Part shown: one piece after another, positions 41,829-50,399 of the stretch
How positions within the stretch are numbered: the first letter of the stretch is position 1
How the letters are laid out: every line of letters begins with the position of its first letter
The notes under the pieces: model-generated
Told to the model about the DNA's origin: nothing
The model's database searches: none
Seen by the model: the letters and a program-made list of their open reading frames with translations, nothing else
Position numbers and translations under genes: made by a program
Assembly (NCBI RefSeq): GCF_017311415.1
Contig: NZ_JAEKIS010000005.1
Coordinates: 235,029 to 299,028 of the forward strand
Direction: 5' to 3'
Source: Salipiger abyssi
GTDB lineage: Bacteria; Pseudomonadota; Alphaproteobacteria; Rhodobacterales; Rhodobacteraceae
DNA length: 64,000 bases

Positions 41829-43091
41829 ATGACACCCAAAATCCTGACGACTCTGCGCGATTACAGCGTCGAGAGCTTCCGTGCCGACCTCTGGGCCGGT
41901 GTCACCGTAGCCATGGTCGCGATGCCGCTCAGTCTGGCGATTGCCATCGCCTCCGGCGCCGGCCCCGAGACCGGGCTGGTCACCGCAATTGTCGCGGGGT
42001 TCCTGATATCGGCGCTCGGCGGCAGCCGGGTGCAGATCGGCGGGCCCACCGGCGCCTTTATCGTGGTGGTGGCGGGGGTCATCCACACGCACGGGTTTTC
42101 CGGCCTGGTCACCGCCACCTTCATGGCCGGGCTCATCCTGCTGGCTGCGGGGGCCTTGCGCGCCGGGCGGCTGATCCGCTTTGTTCCAGAACCGGTGATC
42201 AACGGGTTCACCATCGGAATCGCCGTGATTATCGCGCTGAGCCAGCTCCGCGATGTGTTCGGCATGACCGCGCCGATGCCCGCAGAAGCGCTGGAAAAGC
42301 TCGCGGCACTGTGGGAGGCGCGCGGCGAAATCGCACTCTGGCCGCTGGCGATCGGCCTCGCCACCATGGTGCTGATCACGCTCTTCCGTCGGCTCGCGCC
42401 GTCCTGGCCGGGGCTGATCGTGGCGGTTGCGCTGACCTCCGGGGCGGTCGCGCTATTCGGCCTGCCGGTCGAGACGCTGGGCGACCGCTTCGGCACCCTG
42501 CCCCGGGGCCTGCCGATGCCCGAGCTGCCCGACCTGTCGCCCGCCAAGCTGCGCGAGCTGCTGCCCTCGGCGCTGATCATCGCCTTTCTGGCCGGGGTGG
42601 AATCGCTGCTCTCGGCCATGGTCGCGGACCGCATGACCGGTTTTCGGCACCGCTCCGGCGCCGAGCTTCTGGCGCAGGGCGCCGCCAATCTGGGCTCCTC
42701 GCTCTTTGGCGGGCTGCCCGCGACCGGCGCCATCGCGCGCACCGCGACGAATATCCGCGCCGGCGGGCGCACGCCCGTGGCCGGGCTGGTGCACGCGCTG
42801 ACCATCCTTCTGGCGATGCTGGTGGCGGCACCGCTGGCCTCCGGCCTCGCCATGCCGGCGCTGGCTGGGCTGCTGCTGCTCACCGCCTGGAACATGAGCG
42901 AGCCGCAGCACTGGCGGGCGCATTTCCTCGAAGGCCGCCGCAGCGACCGGGTTTTGCTGATCATGACCTGCCTGCTAACAATCTTCGCCGATCTCACCGT
43001 GGCCATCGGGCTCGGCGTGGCGGCGGGGCTCGCCCTGCGTCTGCAACGCCGCGAAGTGCCGCCTGCGGACTGGACTCCGCCGGACAGGTGA
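41829..43091 (+). CDS. SulP-family anion permease lacking a STAS domain
   Basis: A 420-residue membrane protein with about ten to twelve helices. Family marks: ADLWAGVTVAMVAMPLSLA near the N-terminus, GGSRVQIGGPTGAFIVVV, FVPEPVINGFTIGIAVII and GLPATGAIARTATNIRAGG. SulP proteins normally end in a cytoplasmic STAS domain of about 100-130 residues. This one stops right after the last helix, and no STAS sequence follows in any frame, so it is a short form and not an obvious frameshift. Substrate could be sulfate, bicarbonate or another anion. Confidence 0.88.
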   Translation: MTPKILTTLRDYSVESFRADLWAGVTVAMVAMPLSLAIAIASGAGPETGLVTAIVAGFLISALGGSRVQIGGPTGAFIVVVAGVIHTHGFSGLVTATFMAGLILLAAGALRAGRLIRFVPEPVINGFTIGIAVIIALSQLRDVFGMTAPMPAEALEKLAALWEARGEIALWPLAIGLATMVLITLFRRLAPSWPGLIVAVALTSGAVALFGLPVETLGDRFGTLPRGLPMPELPDLSPAKLRELLPSALIIAFLAGVESLLSAMVADRMTGFRHRSGAELLAQGAANLGSSLFGGLPATGAIARTATNIRAGGRTPVAGLVHALTILLAMLVAAPLASGLAMPALAGLLLLTAWNMSEPQHWRAHFLEGRRSDRVLLIMTCLLTIFADLTVAIGLGVAAGLALRLQRREVPPADWTPPDR

Positions 43092-43107
43092 CCGCGTCGG
43101 CGTGAGG

Positions 43108-43131
43108 GGGGGGCAGCATTGCCCACCCCAC
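43108..43131. repeat. Degenerate copy of the GGTGGGCA/TGCCCACC palindrome
   Basis: GGGGGGCAGCATTGCCCACC and the next bases resemble the repeat at 6834, with two extra bases in the centre. It lies 16 bases after the sulP-like stop codon, here between co-directional genes. Confidence 0.5.
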
Positions 43132-43257
43132 ACGGTCTCCCTCCCGGCAAAGTCGTCCACATATTGCCCCTTTCTCTGCCAACCGGCCCCTTGCTCTGGC
43201 CTTCCCCGTCGCGCTGCGGCAAGGTGGCCCGCAAAAGACAAGGCGCAGGAGTCACGC

Positions 43258-44130
43258 ATGGAAACGGACCTCATCCGCATCGAGAGCGCCACCCTGACCG
43301 CCATCGTCTCGCCGCTCGGCGCCGAGATGCAGAGCCTGCGCACCGCCAGCGGCGCCGATCTGCTCTGGCACGGAGATCCGGACTGGTGGAGCGGACGCGC
43401 GCCGATCCTCTTTCCCATCGTCGGCAAGGCGCCCGGCGACCGTATCGCGGTGGGCGATCACGAGGCCCAGATGCGCCAGCACGGCTTTGCCCGCCGATCT
43501 CTTTTCGAACTGGTCGCGCACGACTCCGACAGCTGTCGCCATGTGCTGCGCGACAGCGCCGAGACGCGCGCGCTCTATCCGTTCGCCTTCGAACTGGCCG
43601 TCAGCCATGCGCTCGCCGACGACACGCTCAGCGTCAGCGCCGAGATCGCCAACCGGGACAATCGGCCGATGCCGTTCGGCTTCGGCTTTCACCCGGCCTT
43701 CGCCTGGCCTCTGCCCGGCGCGGAGGGTATGCCGCACGAGATCCGCCTCGACAACGGCGCGGAACCGCAACTGGCCCGGCTGCGAGACGGGCTGCTGCCG
43801 CCCGACCGTCATCCCTCACCCTTCTCCGCGGGCCGGCTGATACTGGCGCCGGAGCAGTTCGAGGCCGATGCGATGATCTTTCCCGAAGGCGCCGGCAGCG
43901 GGCTGCGCTATGGCGTGCCCGGCGGACCGGAGCTCGCTTTCAGCTTCGAGAACCTGCCCAACCTGGCGCTCTGGACGATCCCCGGTGCGCCCTATCTGTG
44001 TGTCGAGCCCTGGCACGGCATGGCCGCCCAGACCGGTGCCTCGCCACAGATCGCCGAGCGGCCCTTCAGCCTTTCCCTCGCCGCCGGAGACAGCGTGCGG
44101 TTCGCCTGGCGGGTGACTGCGCATCTCTGA
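43258..44130 (+). CDS. Aldose 1-epimerase family protein
   Basis: A 290-residue galactose-mutarotase-like protein, LacX/YeaD type. ADLLWHGDPDWWSGRAPILF with PIVGK, MRQHGFARRSLF (catalytic-type His) and FGFGFHPAFAWPLPGAEG are typical, and the C-terminal CVEPWHGMAAQTG carries the conserved Glu and His. AGGAG lies six bases before the ATG at 43258. The sugar is unknown. Confidence 0.9.
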   Translation: METDLIRIESATLTAIVSPLGAEMQSLRTASGADLLWHGDPDWWSGRAPILFPIVGKAPGDRIAVGDHEAQMRQHGFARRSLFELVAHDSDSCRHVLRDSAETRALYPFAFELAVSHALADDTLSVSAEIANRDNRPMPFGFGFHPAFAWPLPGAEGMPHEIRLDNGAEPQLARLRDGLLPPDRHPSPFSAGRLILAPEQFEADAMIFPEGAGSGLRYGVPGGPELAFSFENLPNLALWTIPGAPYLCVEPWHGMAAQTGASPQIAERPFSLSLAAGDSVRFAWRVTAHL

Positions 44131-44197
44131 CCCCGCAGGGCTGGCAAAGCCGGCAGCGCCCGCCTATCAAGGAGCCAAATTTCCGCCAGAGGCTCTC

Positions 44198-45070
44198 ATG
44201 ACCCAGATTATCAAAACCCTTTCCGAAATTTCAGGCCAGTATGACGCGATGTTCGTCGACCTCTGGGGCTGCGTCCATAATGGCGTCACCGCCTTTCCCG
44301 AAGCGGTCGAAGCGCTACGCGCCTATCGTGCAGATGGCGGTGTCGTGGTGCTGGTCACCAATTCGCCACGCGCCCGTGCCGAGGTTTACAAGCAGCTCAA
44401 GGGCTTTGGCGTGCCCGACGACAGCTGGGACAATGTCGCCAGCTCCGGCGATTCCGCCCGCGCGGCAATGTTCACCGGGGCGGTGGGCAACAAGGTCTGG
44501 TTCGTCGGCTCCGAGGCGGAAACGCCGTTCTTCGAACCGCTGAAGCTGATCGAAAACCCGGCGCCGATCGAGCGCGTGGCGCTGGAAGAGGCCGAGGGCA
44601 TTGTCTGCACCGGACCGTTCGACGCCCAGGCCGATCCGGCAACGCTGCGCCCGCAATTCCTCTATGCCAAACAGATGGGGCTGAAGCTGCTTTGCGCCAA
44701 CCCCGATATCGTCGTGGACCGGGGAGACAAACGGGAATGGTGCGCCGGGGCGCTTGCGGCGCTCTACACCGAGATGGGCGGCGAGAGCCTCTATTTCGGC
44801 AAGCCGCACCCGCCGATCTACGATCTCGCCCGCCGCCGGCTCTTCGAGGTGGCGCCGGATCTGGCCGATCCATCGATCCTGGCCATCGGCGACGGGGTCA
44901 AGACCGACATTCTCGGCGCCCAGGGCGAGGATATCGATTCGCTCTTCATCACCGGCGGGCTCGCGGCGGAGGAGACCCGCACAGACGAGCACCCGCATGA
45001 GGAAGCGCTGCTGGCCTTCCTCGGTCGCGAGGGCATCACGCCGACCTATTCCATCGGCTTCCTGCGCTGA
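44198..45070 (+). CDS. HAD-IIA hydrolase, TIGR01459 family
   Basis: A 290-residue HAD phosphatase of the NagD-like class. Motif I reads FVDLWGCVHNGVTAFPEA; the second acidic residue of the usual DxD is Trp here, as is common in this subfamily. Motif II is VVLVTNSPR, and the acidic motif is AIGDGVKTDILGAQGEDID, with FGKPHPPIYDLA before it. The substrate is unknown. It follows the epimerase by 67 bases on the same strand. Confidence 0.88.
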   Translation: MTQIIKTLSEISGQYDAMFVDLWGCVHNGVTAFPEAVEALRAYRADGGVVVLVTNSPRARAEVYKQLKGFGVPDDSWDNVASSGDSARAAMFTGAVGNKVWFVGSEAETPFFEPLKLIENPAPIERVALEEAEGIVCTGPFDAQADPATLRPQFLYAKQMGLKLLCANPDIVVDRGDKREWCAGALAALYTEMGGESLYFGKPHPPIYDLARRRLFEVAPDLADPSILAIGDGVKTDILGAQGEDIDSLFITGGLAAEETRTDEHPHEEALLAFLGREGITPTYSIGFLR

Positions 45071-45140
45071 TCCGCGCTCGCCCGCCGCGCGACTTTCGTA
45101 GCGTGGCGGGCGAATTCCCTTGATTTTCTGCGGCCGCGAA

Positions 45141-45185
45141 GTAATAAAGTTACCCGAAACCGGCATTACGCCGATTATTTATTAC
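45141..45185. promoter_or_regulatory. Long-spaced inverted repeat upstream of the MaoC gene
   Basis: GTAATAAA (45141-45148) and TTTATTAC (45178-45185) are exact inverted arms 29 bases apart in an AT-rich patch, ending 13 bases before the start codon. This may be a looped operator or the promoter itself. Confidence 0.35.
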
Positions 45186-45198
45186 CGGGCCAAGAATC

Positions 45199-45654
45199 AT
45201 GGGGGCTGAGATGTTCGATAATTTCCCACGCGGGACGATCTGCATCGAGGATATCGAGATGGGGATGACCCGCCATCTGCGCAAACATGTGACGGATCGC
45301 GATATCGAGCTGTTCGCCGAGGTCTCGACCGACCGCAACCCGGTGCATCTGGACGACGATTACGCCCATGACACGATCTTCGAGGGCCGCATTGCGCACG
45401 GTATGCTGACCGCCGGGCTGATCTCGGCGGTGATCGGCGAGCAGCTTCCGGGGCACGGCACGATCTATATGGGCCAGACGCTGAAATTCCTCGGCCCGGT
45501 GCGCCCGGGCGATACCGTCTATGCCGAGGTGAAGGTGACCGGCATCGACCACGCCAAGCGCCATGTGACGCTGGATTGCCTCTGCACGGTGGACGGCAAG
45601 AAGGTGCTGGTGGGCGAGGCCAAGGTGCTGGCGCCGTCGCGCAAGTTCGATTGA
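45199..45654 (+). CDS. MaoC-like (R)-specific enoyl-CoA hydratase (PhaJ type)
   Basis: Hydrates trans-2-enoyl-CoA to (R)-3-hydroxyacyl-CoA, linking beta-oxidation to polyhydroxyalkanoate synthesis. The 151-residue single hot-dog fold has the hydratase-2 motif in STDRNPVHLDDDYAHDTIFE, then GRIAHGMLTAGLIS. The start could also be the ATG at 45211, giving MFDNFPRG. No pha genes are adjacent. Members of this family also act on mesaconyl- or other enoyl-CoA, so the exact substrate is open. Confidence 0.87.
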   Translation: MGAEMFDNFPRGTICIEDIEMGMTRHLRKHVTDRDIELFAEVSTDRNPVHLDDDYAHDTIFEGRIAHGMLTAGLISAVIGEQLPGHGTIYMGQTLKFLGPVRPGDTVYAEVKVTGIDHAKRHVTLDCLCTVDGKKVLVGEAKVLAPSRKFD

Positions 45655-45661
45655 CGCGGGC

Positions 45662-45757
45662 GGTGGGTTGGAACCCCACCCTACGCCGGGGGGCGGCGCT
45701 CTTTCGGAACGACCCTCGTAGCATCGCGTGTCCGTAGGGTGGGCAATCTGCCCACCG
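45662..45757. repeat. Second inverted pair of the GGTGGGCA/TGCCCACC repeat
   Basis: 45662-45685 (GGTGGGTTGGAACCCCACC and CTACG) faces 45733-45757 (core GGTGGGCAATCTGCCCACC). The spacer of 47 bases nearly equals the 45 of the pair at 6834-6926. Again it sits between convergent genes (MaoC and the oxidoreductase). Confidence 0.82.
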
Positions 45758-45791
45758 GTCCGTCTCGCCCACGCGCGGGAAACCAGACGAT

Positions 45792-46832
45792 CTAGAGCGA
45801 GTCCTCCACACGGAATCCCGCCGGGATCTCGTCGCGGCCTTCCAGCACCAGCGCGGTCATGACCTGCGCCACCTTGGGCGCCACGCCGAAACCGATCTTG
45901 AAACCGCCATTGGCGATGTAGTGCCCGTCGCGGCCCGGCCAGCAGCCCAGCATCGGCGCCCGGCTCCTGGCGCGCGGGCGCACCCCGGCCCAGCGCTCCA
46001 CCACCTCGGCGCCATGCAGCACCGGCATCGCCGCCACCGCACGCTCGATGAGCCCGTCGCATTGCGCATCGGTCGTATCCGGCGCGTCGAACTCGCGCTC
46101 CGAGGTCGAGCCCAGCGCCACCGTGCCTTCGTGATGCGGCACGATATGCAGCCCGCCGGCAAAGACCTGCGGCACATCGCCCGCATGATGACGCAGCAGC
46201 AGCGACTGGCCCTTCACCCCATTGCCGACCGGCTTGCCCAGCTTCTCGGACAGATCCAGCAGCCCGCGCCAGCCGGTCGCCCAGATCACCGTGCCCTCGT
46301 CGGGCGCCTCGGTCACGATCTCCACGCCCATCGCCGTGAGCGCCGCCACCAGAGCCGCCCCCGCCCGGCGCGGCGACATGCGCGCGCTCAGCGTGTCGCG
46401 GATCAGCCAGCCGGTGGGGGTGAGCGGCGCCCAGGCGCCCGCCGCCTCCGCCGAGATCACCTGCCAGACCGCCGCCGCGCCCCAGAGCTCCCGCGCCGTG
46501 CCCTCGCGCGCGCGGGCCAGCTCCAGCGCCCGGTCGTCGGCCACCGGTTGCAGCCTCCCGCTGCGGGCGTAGTCGGGCGAGACCCCGCCGACCTCTTCGA
46601 CCTCGGACCAGAAGCGCTCCGCCATGAGCAGGCTGTCGAGCTGGAACGCCTTCTTCGGATTCCAGTTCTCCGGCACATGCGGCGCCAGCGCGCCGACCAG
46701 CCCGCCGCTCGACCCCGCGCCGGGCCCTGCCGGGTCCACCACCCGCACGGACGCGCCCGCCCGCGCGCAGGCCCAGGCGATGGAGAGACCGAAAATCCCC
46801 GCCCCGCGCACCGTCACGTCCCGACTTGCCAT
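45792..46832 (-). CDS. FAD-dependent oxidoreductase (DAO family), possible MnmC(o) partner
   Basis: A 346-residue D-amino-acid-oxidase-fold flavoprotein. The FAD loop is TVRGAGIFGLSIAWACARAG, with GVKGQSLLLRHHAG in the middle and a C-terminal block WAGVRPRARSRAPMLGCWPG then NGGFKIGFGVAPKVA. It is divergent from mnmD with only 47 bases between them. In enteric bacteria a DAO domain fused to MnmD forms bifunctional MnmC, whose oxidase half makes nm5U in tRNA. The same pairing as two proteins is suggestive; other DAO substrates such as glycine or sarcosine remain possible. Confidence 0.83.
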   Translation of the reverse strand: MASRDVTVRGAGIFGLSIAWACARAGASVRVVDPAGPGAGSSGGLVGALAPHVPENWNPKKAFQLDSLLMAERFWSEVEEVGGVSPDYARSGRLQPVADDRALELARAREGTARELWGAAAVWQVISAEAAGAWAPLTPTGWLIRDTLSARMSPRRAGAALVAALTAMGVEIVTEAPDEGTVIWATGWRGLLDLSEKLGKPVGNGVKGQSLLLRHHAGDVPQVFAGGLHIVPHHEGTVALGSTSEREFDAPDTTDAQCDGLIERAVAAMPVLHGAEVVERWAGVRPRARSRAPMLGCWPGRDGHYIANGGFKIGFGVAPKVAQVMTALVLEGRDEIPAGFRVEDSL

Positions 46833-46879
46833 TCCCGCGCCTCCCGTCCAATCTCGCGCCAGTTCTAGGACAGACGATC

Positions 46880-47551
46880 ATGACGAACCAGCCCGATGCG
46901 CCGCTCTGGCGCGATGGCGGGGTGCCGGTGTCGCCCCGCTTCGACGACCCCTATTATTCTCTGGAAAACGGGCTCGCGGAGACCCGCCACACGTTTCTTG
47001 CGGGCAACGGCCTGCCGGAACGGTTCCGCGACGGGTTCCACATCGCCGAGCTGGGGTTCGGCACCGGGCTCAACCTGCTGGCAGCGCTGCATCTCTGGCG
47101 CGGGACCGCCCAGACCGGCACGCTGCGGTTCACCAGTTTCGAGGCCTTCCCGATGGCCGCCGACGACATGATCCGCGCCCAGGCCGCCTTTCCAGAGCTG
47201 GCCGAGATCGCCTCCGAGCTGGCGCCGCACTGGCGCGCCGGCGCGCGGGAGATCACGCTGCCGGATCTCAATTTCCGGATGATCGCCGGCGACGCGCGCG
47301 AGACCCTGCCGCGCTGGGAGGGCCGTGCCGATGCCTGGTTTCTCGACGGGTTCTCCCCGGCGAAGAACCCCGAGCTCTGGGGGCCGGAGCTGATGGAAGA
47401 GGTGGCGCGCCATACGGCGCCAAGCGGCACGGCGGCGACCTATACGGCGGCGGGCCATGTCCGTCGCGCGCTGGCGGCGGCGGGGTTCGAGGTCAGCCGC
47501 GCCCCCGGCTACGGACGCAAGCGGCACATGAGCGTGGCGAGGCGCGGCTGA
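46880..47551 (+). CDS. mnmD: tRNA 5-methylaminomethyl-2-thiouridine methyltransferase MnmD
   Basis: Methylates nm5-type wobble uridine at position 34 of tRNA. A 223-residue stand-alone version of the N-terminal half of MnmC. SAM site IAELGFGTGLNLLAAL, then TSFEAFPMAADDM, and the family signature AWFLDGFSPAKNPELW. The C-terminal end GYGRKRHMSVARR is also typical. The start at 46880 (MTNQPDAPLWRDGG) matches the family. Its stop codon overlaps the start of the DMT permease by one base. Confidence 0.93.
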   Translation: MTNQPDAPLWRDGGVPVSPRFDDPYYSLENGLAETRHTFLAGNGLPERFRDGFHIAELGFGTGLNLLAALHLWRGTAQTGTLRFTSFEAFPMAADDMIRAQAAFPELAEIASELAPHWRAGAREITLPDLNFRMIAGDARETLPRWEGRADAWFLDGFSPAKNPELWGPELMEEVARHTAPSGTAATYTAAGHVRRALAAAGFEVSRAPGYGRKRHMSVARRG

Positions 47552-48417
47552 TGGCGGAACAGAATACAAGGCTCGGCATCTGGCTGATGGTCGCCACGAC
47601 CCTGGTCTTTGCCTTGCAGGACGGCATCTCGCGGCATCTGTCAGCGACCTACAATGTCTATATGGTCGTGATGATCCGCTACTGGTTCTTCGCCGCCTTC
47701 GTGATGACCGTGGCGGCACGCCAGGCCGGCGGGCTGCGCGCGGCGGCGGCCACGACCCAGCCGATCCTGCAAAGCTTTCGCGGCGTGCTGCTGGTGGCCG
47801 AGATCTGGGTGATGGTGACCGCCTTCGTGCTGCTGGGTCTGACCGAGAGCCACGCGGTCTTTGCCGCCTATCCGCTGCTGATCGCGGCGCTGTCGGGGCC
47901 GGTTCTGGGAGAAAAGGTCGGCTGGCGGCGATGGGCGGCGATCGGCGTGGGCTTTGTCGGGGTGGTGATCATCCTGCAACCCTCGGGCGGTGTGTTCTCG
48001 CCCTATGCCGCGGTGCCGCTGCTGGCGGCGCTGATGTTCGCGCTCTACGGGCTGTTGACCCGCTACGTGGCGCGCAAGGACAGCGCCGCGACCTCGTTCT
48101 TCTGGACCGGCGTTTCCGGCGCGATCACCGCCACGTTGGCGGGCATGTGGGTATGGGAGCCGATGAGCGCGCCCGACTGGGGCTGGATGGTGCTCCTGTG
48201 CTTCACCGGTGCGCTGGGGCATTTCACCCTGATCAAATGCTACGAGGTGGCCGAGGCCTCGGCGGTGCAGCCCTTCGCCTATCTGCAACTGGTCTTCGCC
48301 GCGACGCTGGGCATGCTGGTTTTCGGCGAGACGCTGCGCCCCAATGTGGCGCTCGGCGCGGCCATCGTCGTGGCAGCGGGGCTCTTTACGCTGTGGCGGG
48401 CGCGGCAGAAGGGCTGA
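47551..48417 (+). CDS. EamA/DMT-family transporter
   Basis: A 288-residue membrane protein with ten predicted helices in two EamA repeats. The first begins LGIWLMVATTLVFALQDGIS, and the repeat signature GPVLGEKVGWRRWAAIG recurs in form as MLVFGETLRPNVALGAAIV. It overlaps mnmD by one base, so it is co-translated. Substrate unknown; the family exports amino acids and other metabolites. Confidence 0.9.
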   Translation: MAEQNTRLGIWLMVATTLVFALQDGISRHLSATYNVYMVVMIRYWFFAAFVMTVAARQAGGLRAAAATTQPILQSFRGVLLVAEIWVMVTAFVLLGLTESHAVFAAYPLLIAALSGPVLGEKVGWRRWAAIGVGFVGVVIILQPSGGVFSPYAAVPLLAALMFALYGLLTRYVARKDSAATSFFWTGVSGAITATLAGMWVWEPMSAPDWGWMVLLCFTGALGHFTLIKCYEVAEASAVQPFAYLQLVFAATLGMLVFGETLRPNVALGAAIVVAAGLFTLWRARQKG

Positions 48418-48504
48418 GCCGGCCCCGTCGAAAGCGCGCCGCCCTCTGGCATCCGCGACACGGGGCCTTTATCTAGGGGACAGAGCAGGCAAGAGGGACA
48501 GGCA

Positions 48505-49932
48505 TTGGTCATCGGAAACATCGCCGACACGCTCACCCGCGGGGTGGAGAACGTGGCCGACACGCTGACCTCCCCCTTCACCGAGCCGGTGATCCGGCTC
48601 GGCGTCACCGGGCTGTCGCGCGCCGGCAAGACGGTGTTCATCACCTCGCTGGTGGCCAATCTGATGGACCGGGGGCGGATGCCGCAGCTCGTGGCCGAGG
48701 CCGAGGGGCGTATCCTCGCCGCCTATCTCCAGCCGCAGCCCGACGACACCATGCCGCGCTTCGATTACGAGACCCATCTCGCCGCGCTCACCGCAAGCGC
48801 GCCACACTGGCCCGACAGCACCCGCGCGGTCTCGCAGCTCCGGCTGTCGCTCAAAATCCGCCCGACCGGGCTGCTCGCCGGGATCTCCGGCGCGCGCAAG
48901 CTGCATCTCGACATCGTCGACTATCCCGGCGAATGGCTGCTCGATCTCGGGCTGATGGACAAAAGCTATGCCGACTGGGCAGAAGACGCCCTGACCCGCA
49001 TGCAGCACCGCCCCGGCGGCACCCAGTACCTGGAGATGGCCAGGGCCGAGGACAGCACGCAAGGGCTGGACGAGGTCCGCGCCAAGGCGCTGGCGAGCGC
49101 CTTCACCAAAGCCCTGCAAACCGCCCGCGCCGCCGGCTTCTCCGATTGCACCCCGGGGCGTTTCCTGCTGCCCGGCGAGAAGGAGGGCAGCCCGGTCCTC
49201 ACCTTCGCGCCGCTGCCGAAACCCGCCGATCCGCCGCGCAAATCGCTCTGGCGCGAGATGGAGCGGCGTTTCGAGGCCTATAAGTCACAGATCGTCAAAC
49301 CCTTCTTCCGCGATCACTTCTCCCGCATCGACCGGCAGGTGGTGCTGGTCGATGCGCTCGGCGCCATCCATGCCGGCCCCGCCGCGATGGAGGATCTGCG
49401 CCGCACCATGGCCGATATCCTCACCGCCTTCCGCCCCGGCGGCAACGCCTTCCTGAGCAGCCTGCTGCGCGGCAAACGGGTGGAAAAGATCCTCTTCGCC
49501 GCCACCAAGGCCGACCATCTGCACCATTCCCAGCACGCGCGGCTTACGGCGATCATGGAGGCGCTGACCCGCGAGGCGCGCGACCGCGCGCGCTTTGCCG
49601 GGGCCGAGACCGGCGCCATGTCCATCGCCGCCCTGCGTGCCACCGTGGAGGAGACGCTGCCGCATGACGGGCGCCGCCTCGACTGCGTGCGCGGCACGCT
49701 GCTGACAGACGACGGCACGCGCGGGCGCGAGGCCGCCTTCTACCCCGGCGAGCTGCCGCAGGATCCCGCAAGGCTGCTCGGCCCGGCGCGCGAGGGCGCC
49801 GAAAACTGGCTCGACAATGACTATGCCATCATGCGCTTCGCCCCCGCAGCACTCAGCCTGAAGCCCGGCGAGGGCCCGCCGCATATCCGCCTCGACCGTG
49901 CCGCGCAGTTCCTGATCGGAGACCGGCTGTGA
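48505..49932 (+). CDS. ycjX: YcjX-family P-loop GTPase-like protein (DUF463)
   Basis: A 475-residue P-loop protein of the YcjX family, stress-linked in enteric bacteria. Walker A is GVTGLSRAGKTVFITSL, the switch-like block is LDIVDYPGEWLLDLGLM, and further motifs are RQVVLVDALGAIHAG and ILFAATKADHLHH. The start appears to be TTG at 48505, with AAGAGGGA upstream; no ATG lies nearby. It is the first gene of a coupled trio: the GNAT gene begins in its stop codon (GTGA). Confidence 0.92.
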   Translation: MVIGNIADTLTRGVENVADTLTSPFTEPVIRLGVTGLSRAGKTVFITSLVANLMDRGRMPQLVAEAEGRILAAYLQPQPDDTMPRFDYETHLAALTASAPHWPDSTRAVSQLRLSLKIRPTGLLAGISGARKLHLDIVDYPGEWLLDLGLMDKSYADWAEDALTRMQHRPGGTQYLEMARAEDSTQGLDEVRAKALASAFTKALQTARAAGFSDCTPGRFLLPGEKEGSPVLTFAPLPKPADPPRKSLWREMERRFEAYKSQIVKPFFRDHFSRIDRQVVLVDALGAIHAGPAAMEDLRRTMADILTAFRPGGNAFLSSLLRGKRVEKILFAATKADHLHHSQHARLTAIMEALTREARDRARFAGAETGAMSIAALRATVEETLPHDGRRLDCVRGTLLTDDGTRGREAAFYPGELPQDPARLLGPAREGAENWLDNDYAIMRFAPAALSLKPGEGPPHIRLDRAAQFLIGDRL

Positions 49933-50399
49933 GCCCGCGCCTCCGCCCTGCCACGCCCACCGATGCGGGCCGGCTCGGCGCGATGATCGGCGCGGCGGTG
50001 GCCAGCCGCCCGTGGAAGCCGCGCCTGCACAGCGGCGCCGAGGACATCGCCCATGCCGGCCAGATGATCGAGCGCGGCTGGGTCACCGTGGCCGAGGTGC
50101 CGGGCAGCGCGCCGCTGGGCTTTCTCGCCCGCGACGGCGCCTATGTGCATGCGCTTTTCGTCGCGCCCGAGGCGCAGGGCGCGGGCATCGGACGGGCGCT
50201 GATCGAGCATGCCAAGGCGCGGAGCCCGCGGCTCGACCTCTGGACCTTCGCCGCCAACGAGGGCGCGCAGCGGTTTTACGAACGTGCGGGCTTTGCCGTG
50301 ATCGAACGCGGCGACGGCTCGCGGAACGACGAGGGCCTGCCCGACATCCGTTACCAATGGCAGGCAAAGGCCCCGGCCCCGCAGGAGAGCGCCCGATGA
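49929..50399 (+). CDS. GNAT-family N-acetyltransferase inside the ycjX-ycjF operon
   Basis: A 156-residue GNAT protein with the acetyl-CoA loop VAPEAQGAGIGRALIEHA and the C-terminal FYERAGFAVIERGDG. GTG start overlapping the ycjX stop; its own stop overlaps the ycjF start by ATGA. Four-base overlaps on both sides imply strict co-translation with the YcjX/YcjF pair. The acetylated target is unknown; a protein or small molecule tied to that pair is an inference. Confidence 0.88.
   Translation: MSPRLRPATPTDAGRLGAMIGAAVASRPWKPRLHSGAEDIAHAGQMIERGWVTVAEVPGSAPLGFLARDGAYVHALFVAPEAQGAGIGRALIEHAKARSPRLDLWTFAANEGAQRFYERAGFAVIERGDGSRNDEGLPDIRYQWQAKAPAPQESAR

Noticed and set aside
42311..43257. Frameshift removing a STAS domain from the SulP gene
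   Set aside because: No STAS-like sequence appears downstream in any frame; the other-frame open stretch is a shadow of the membrane core.
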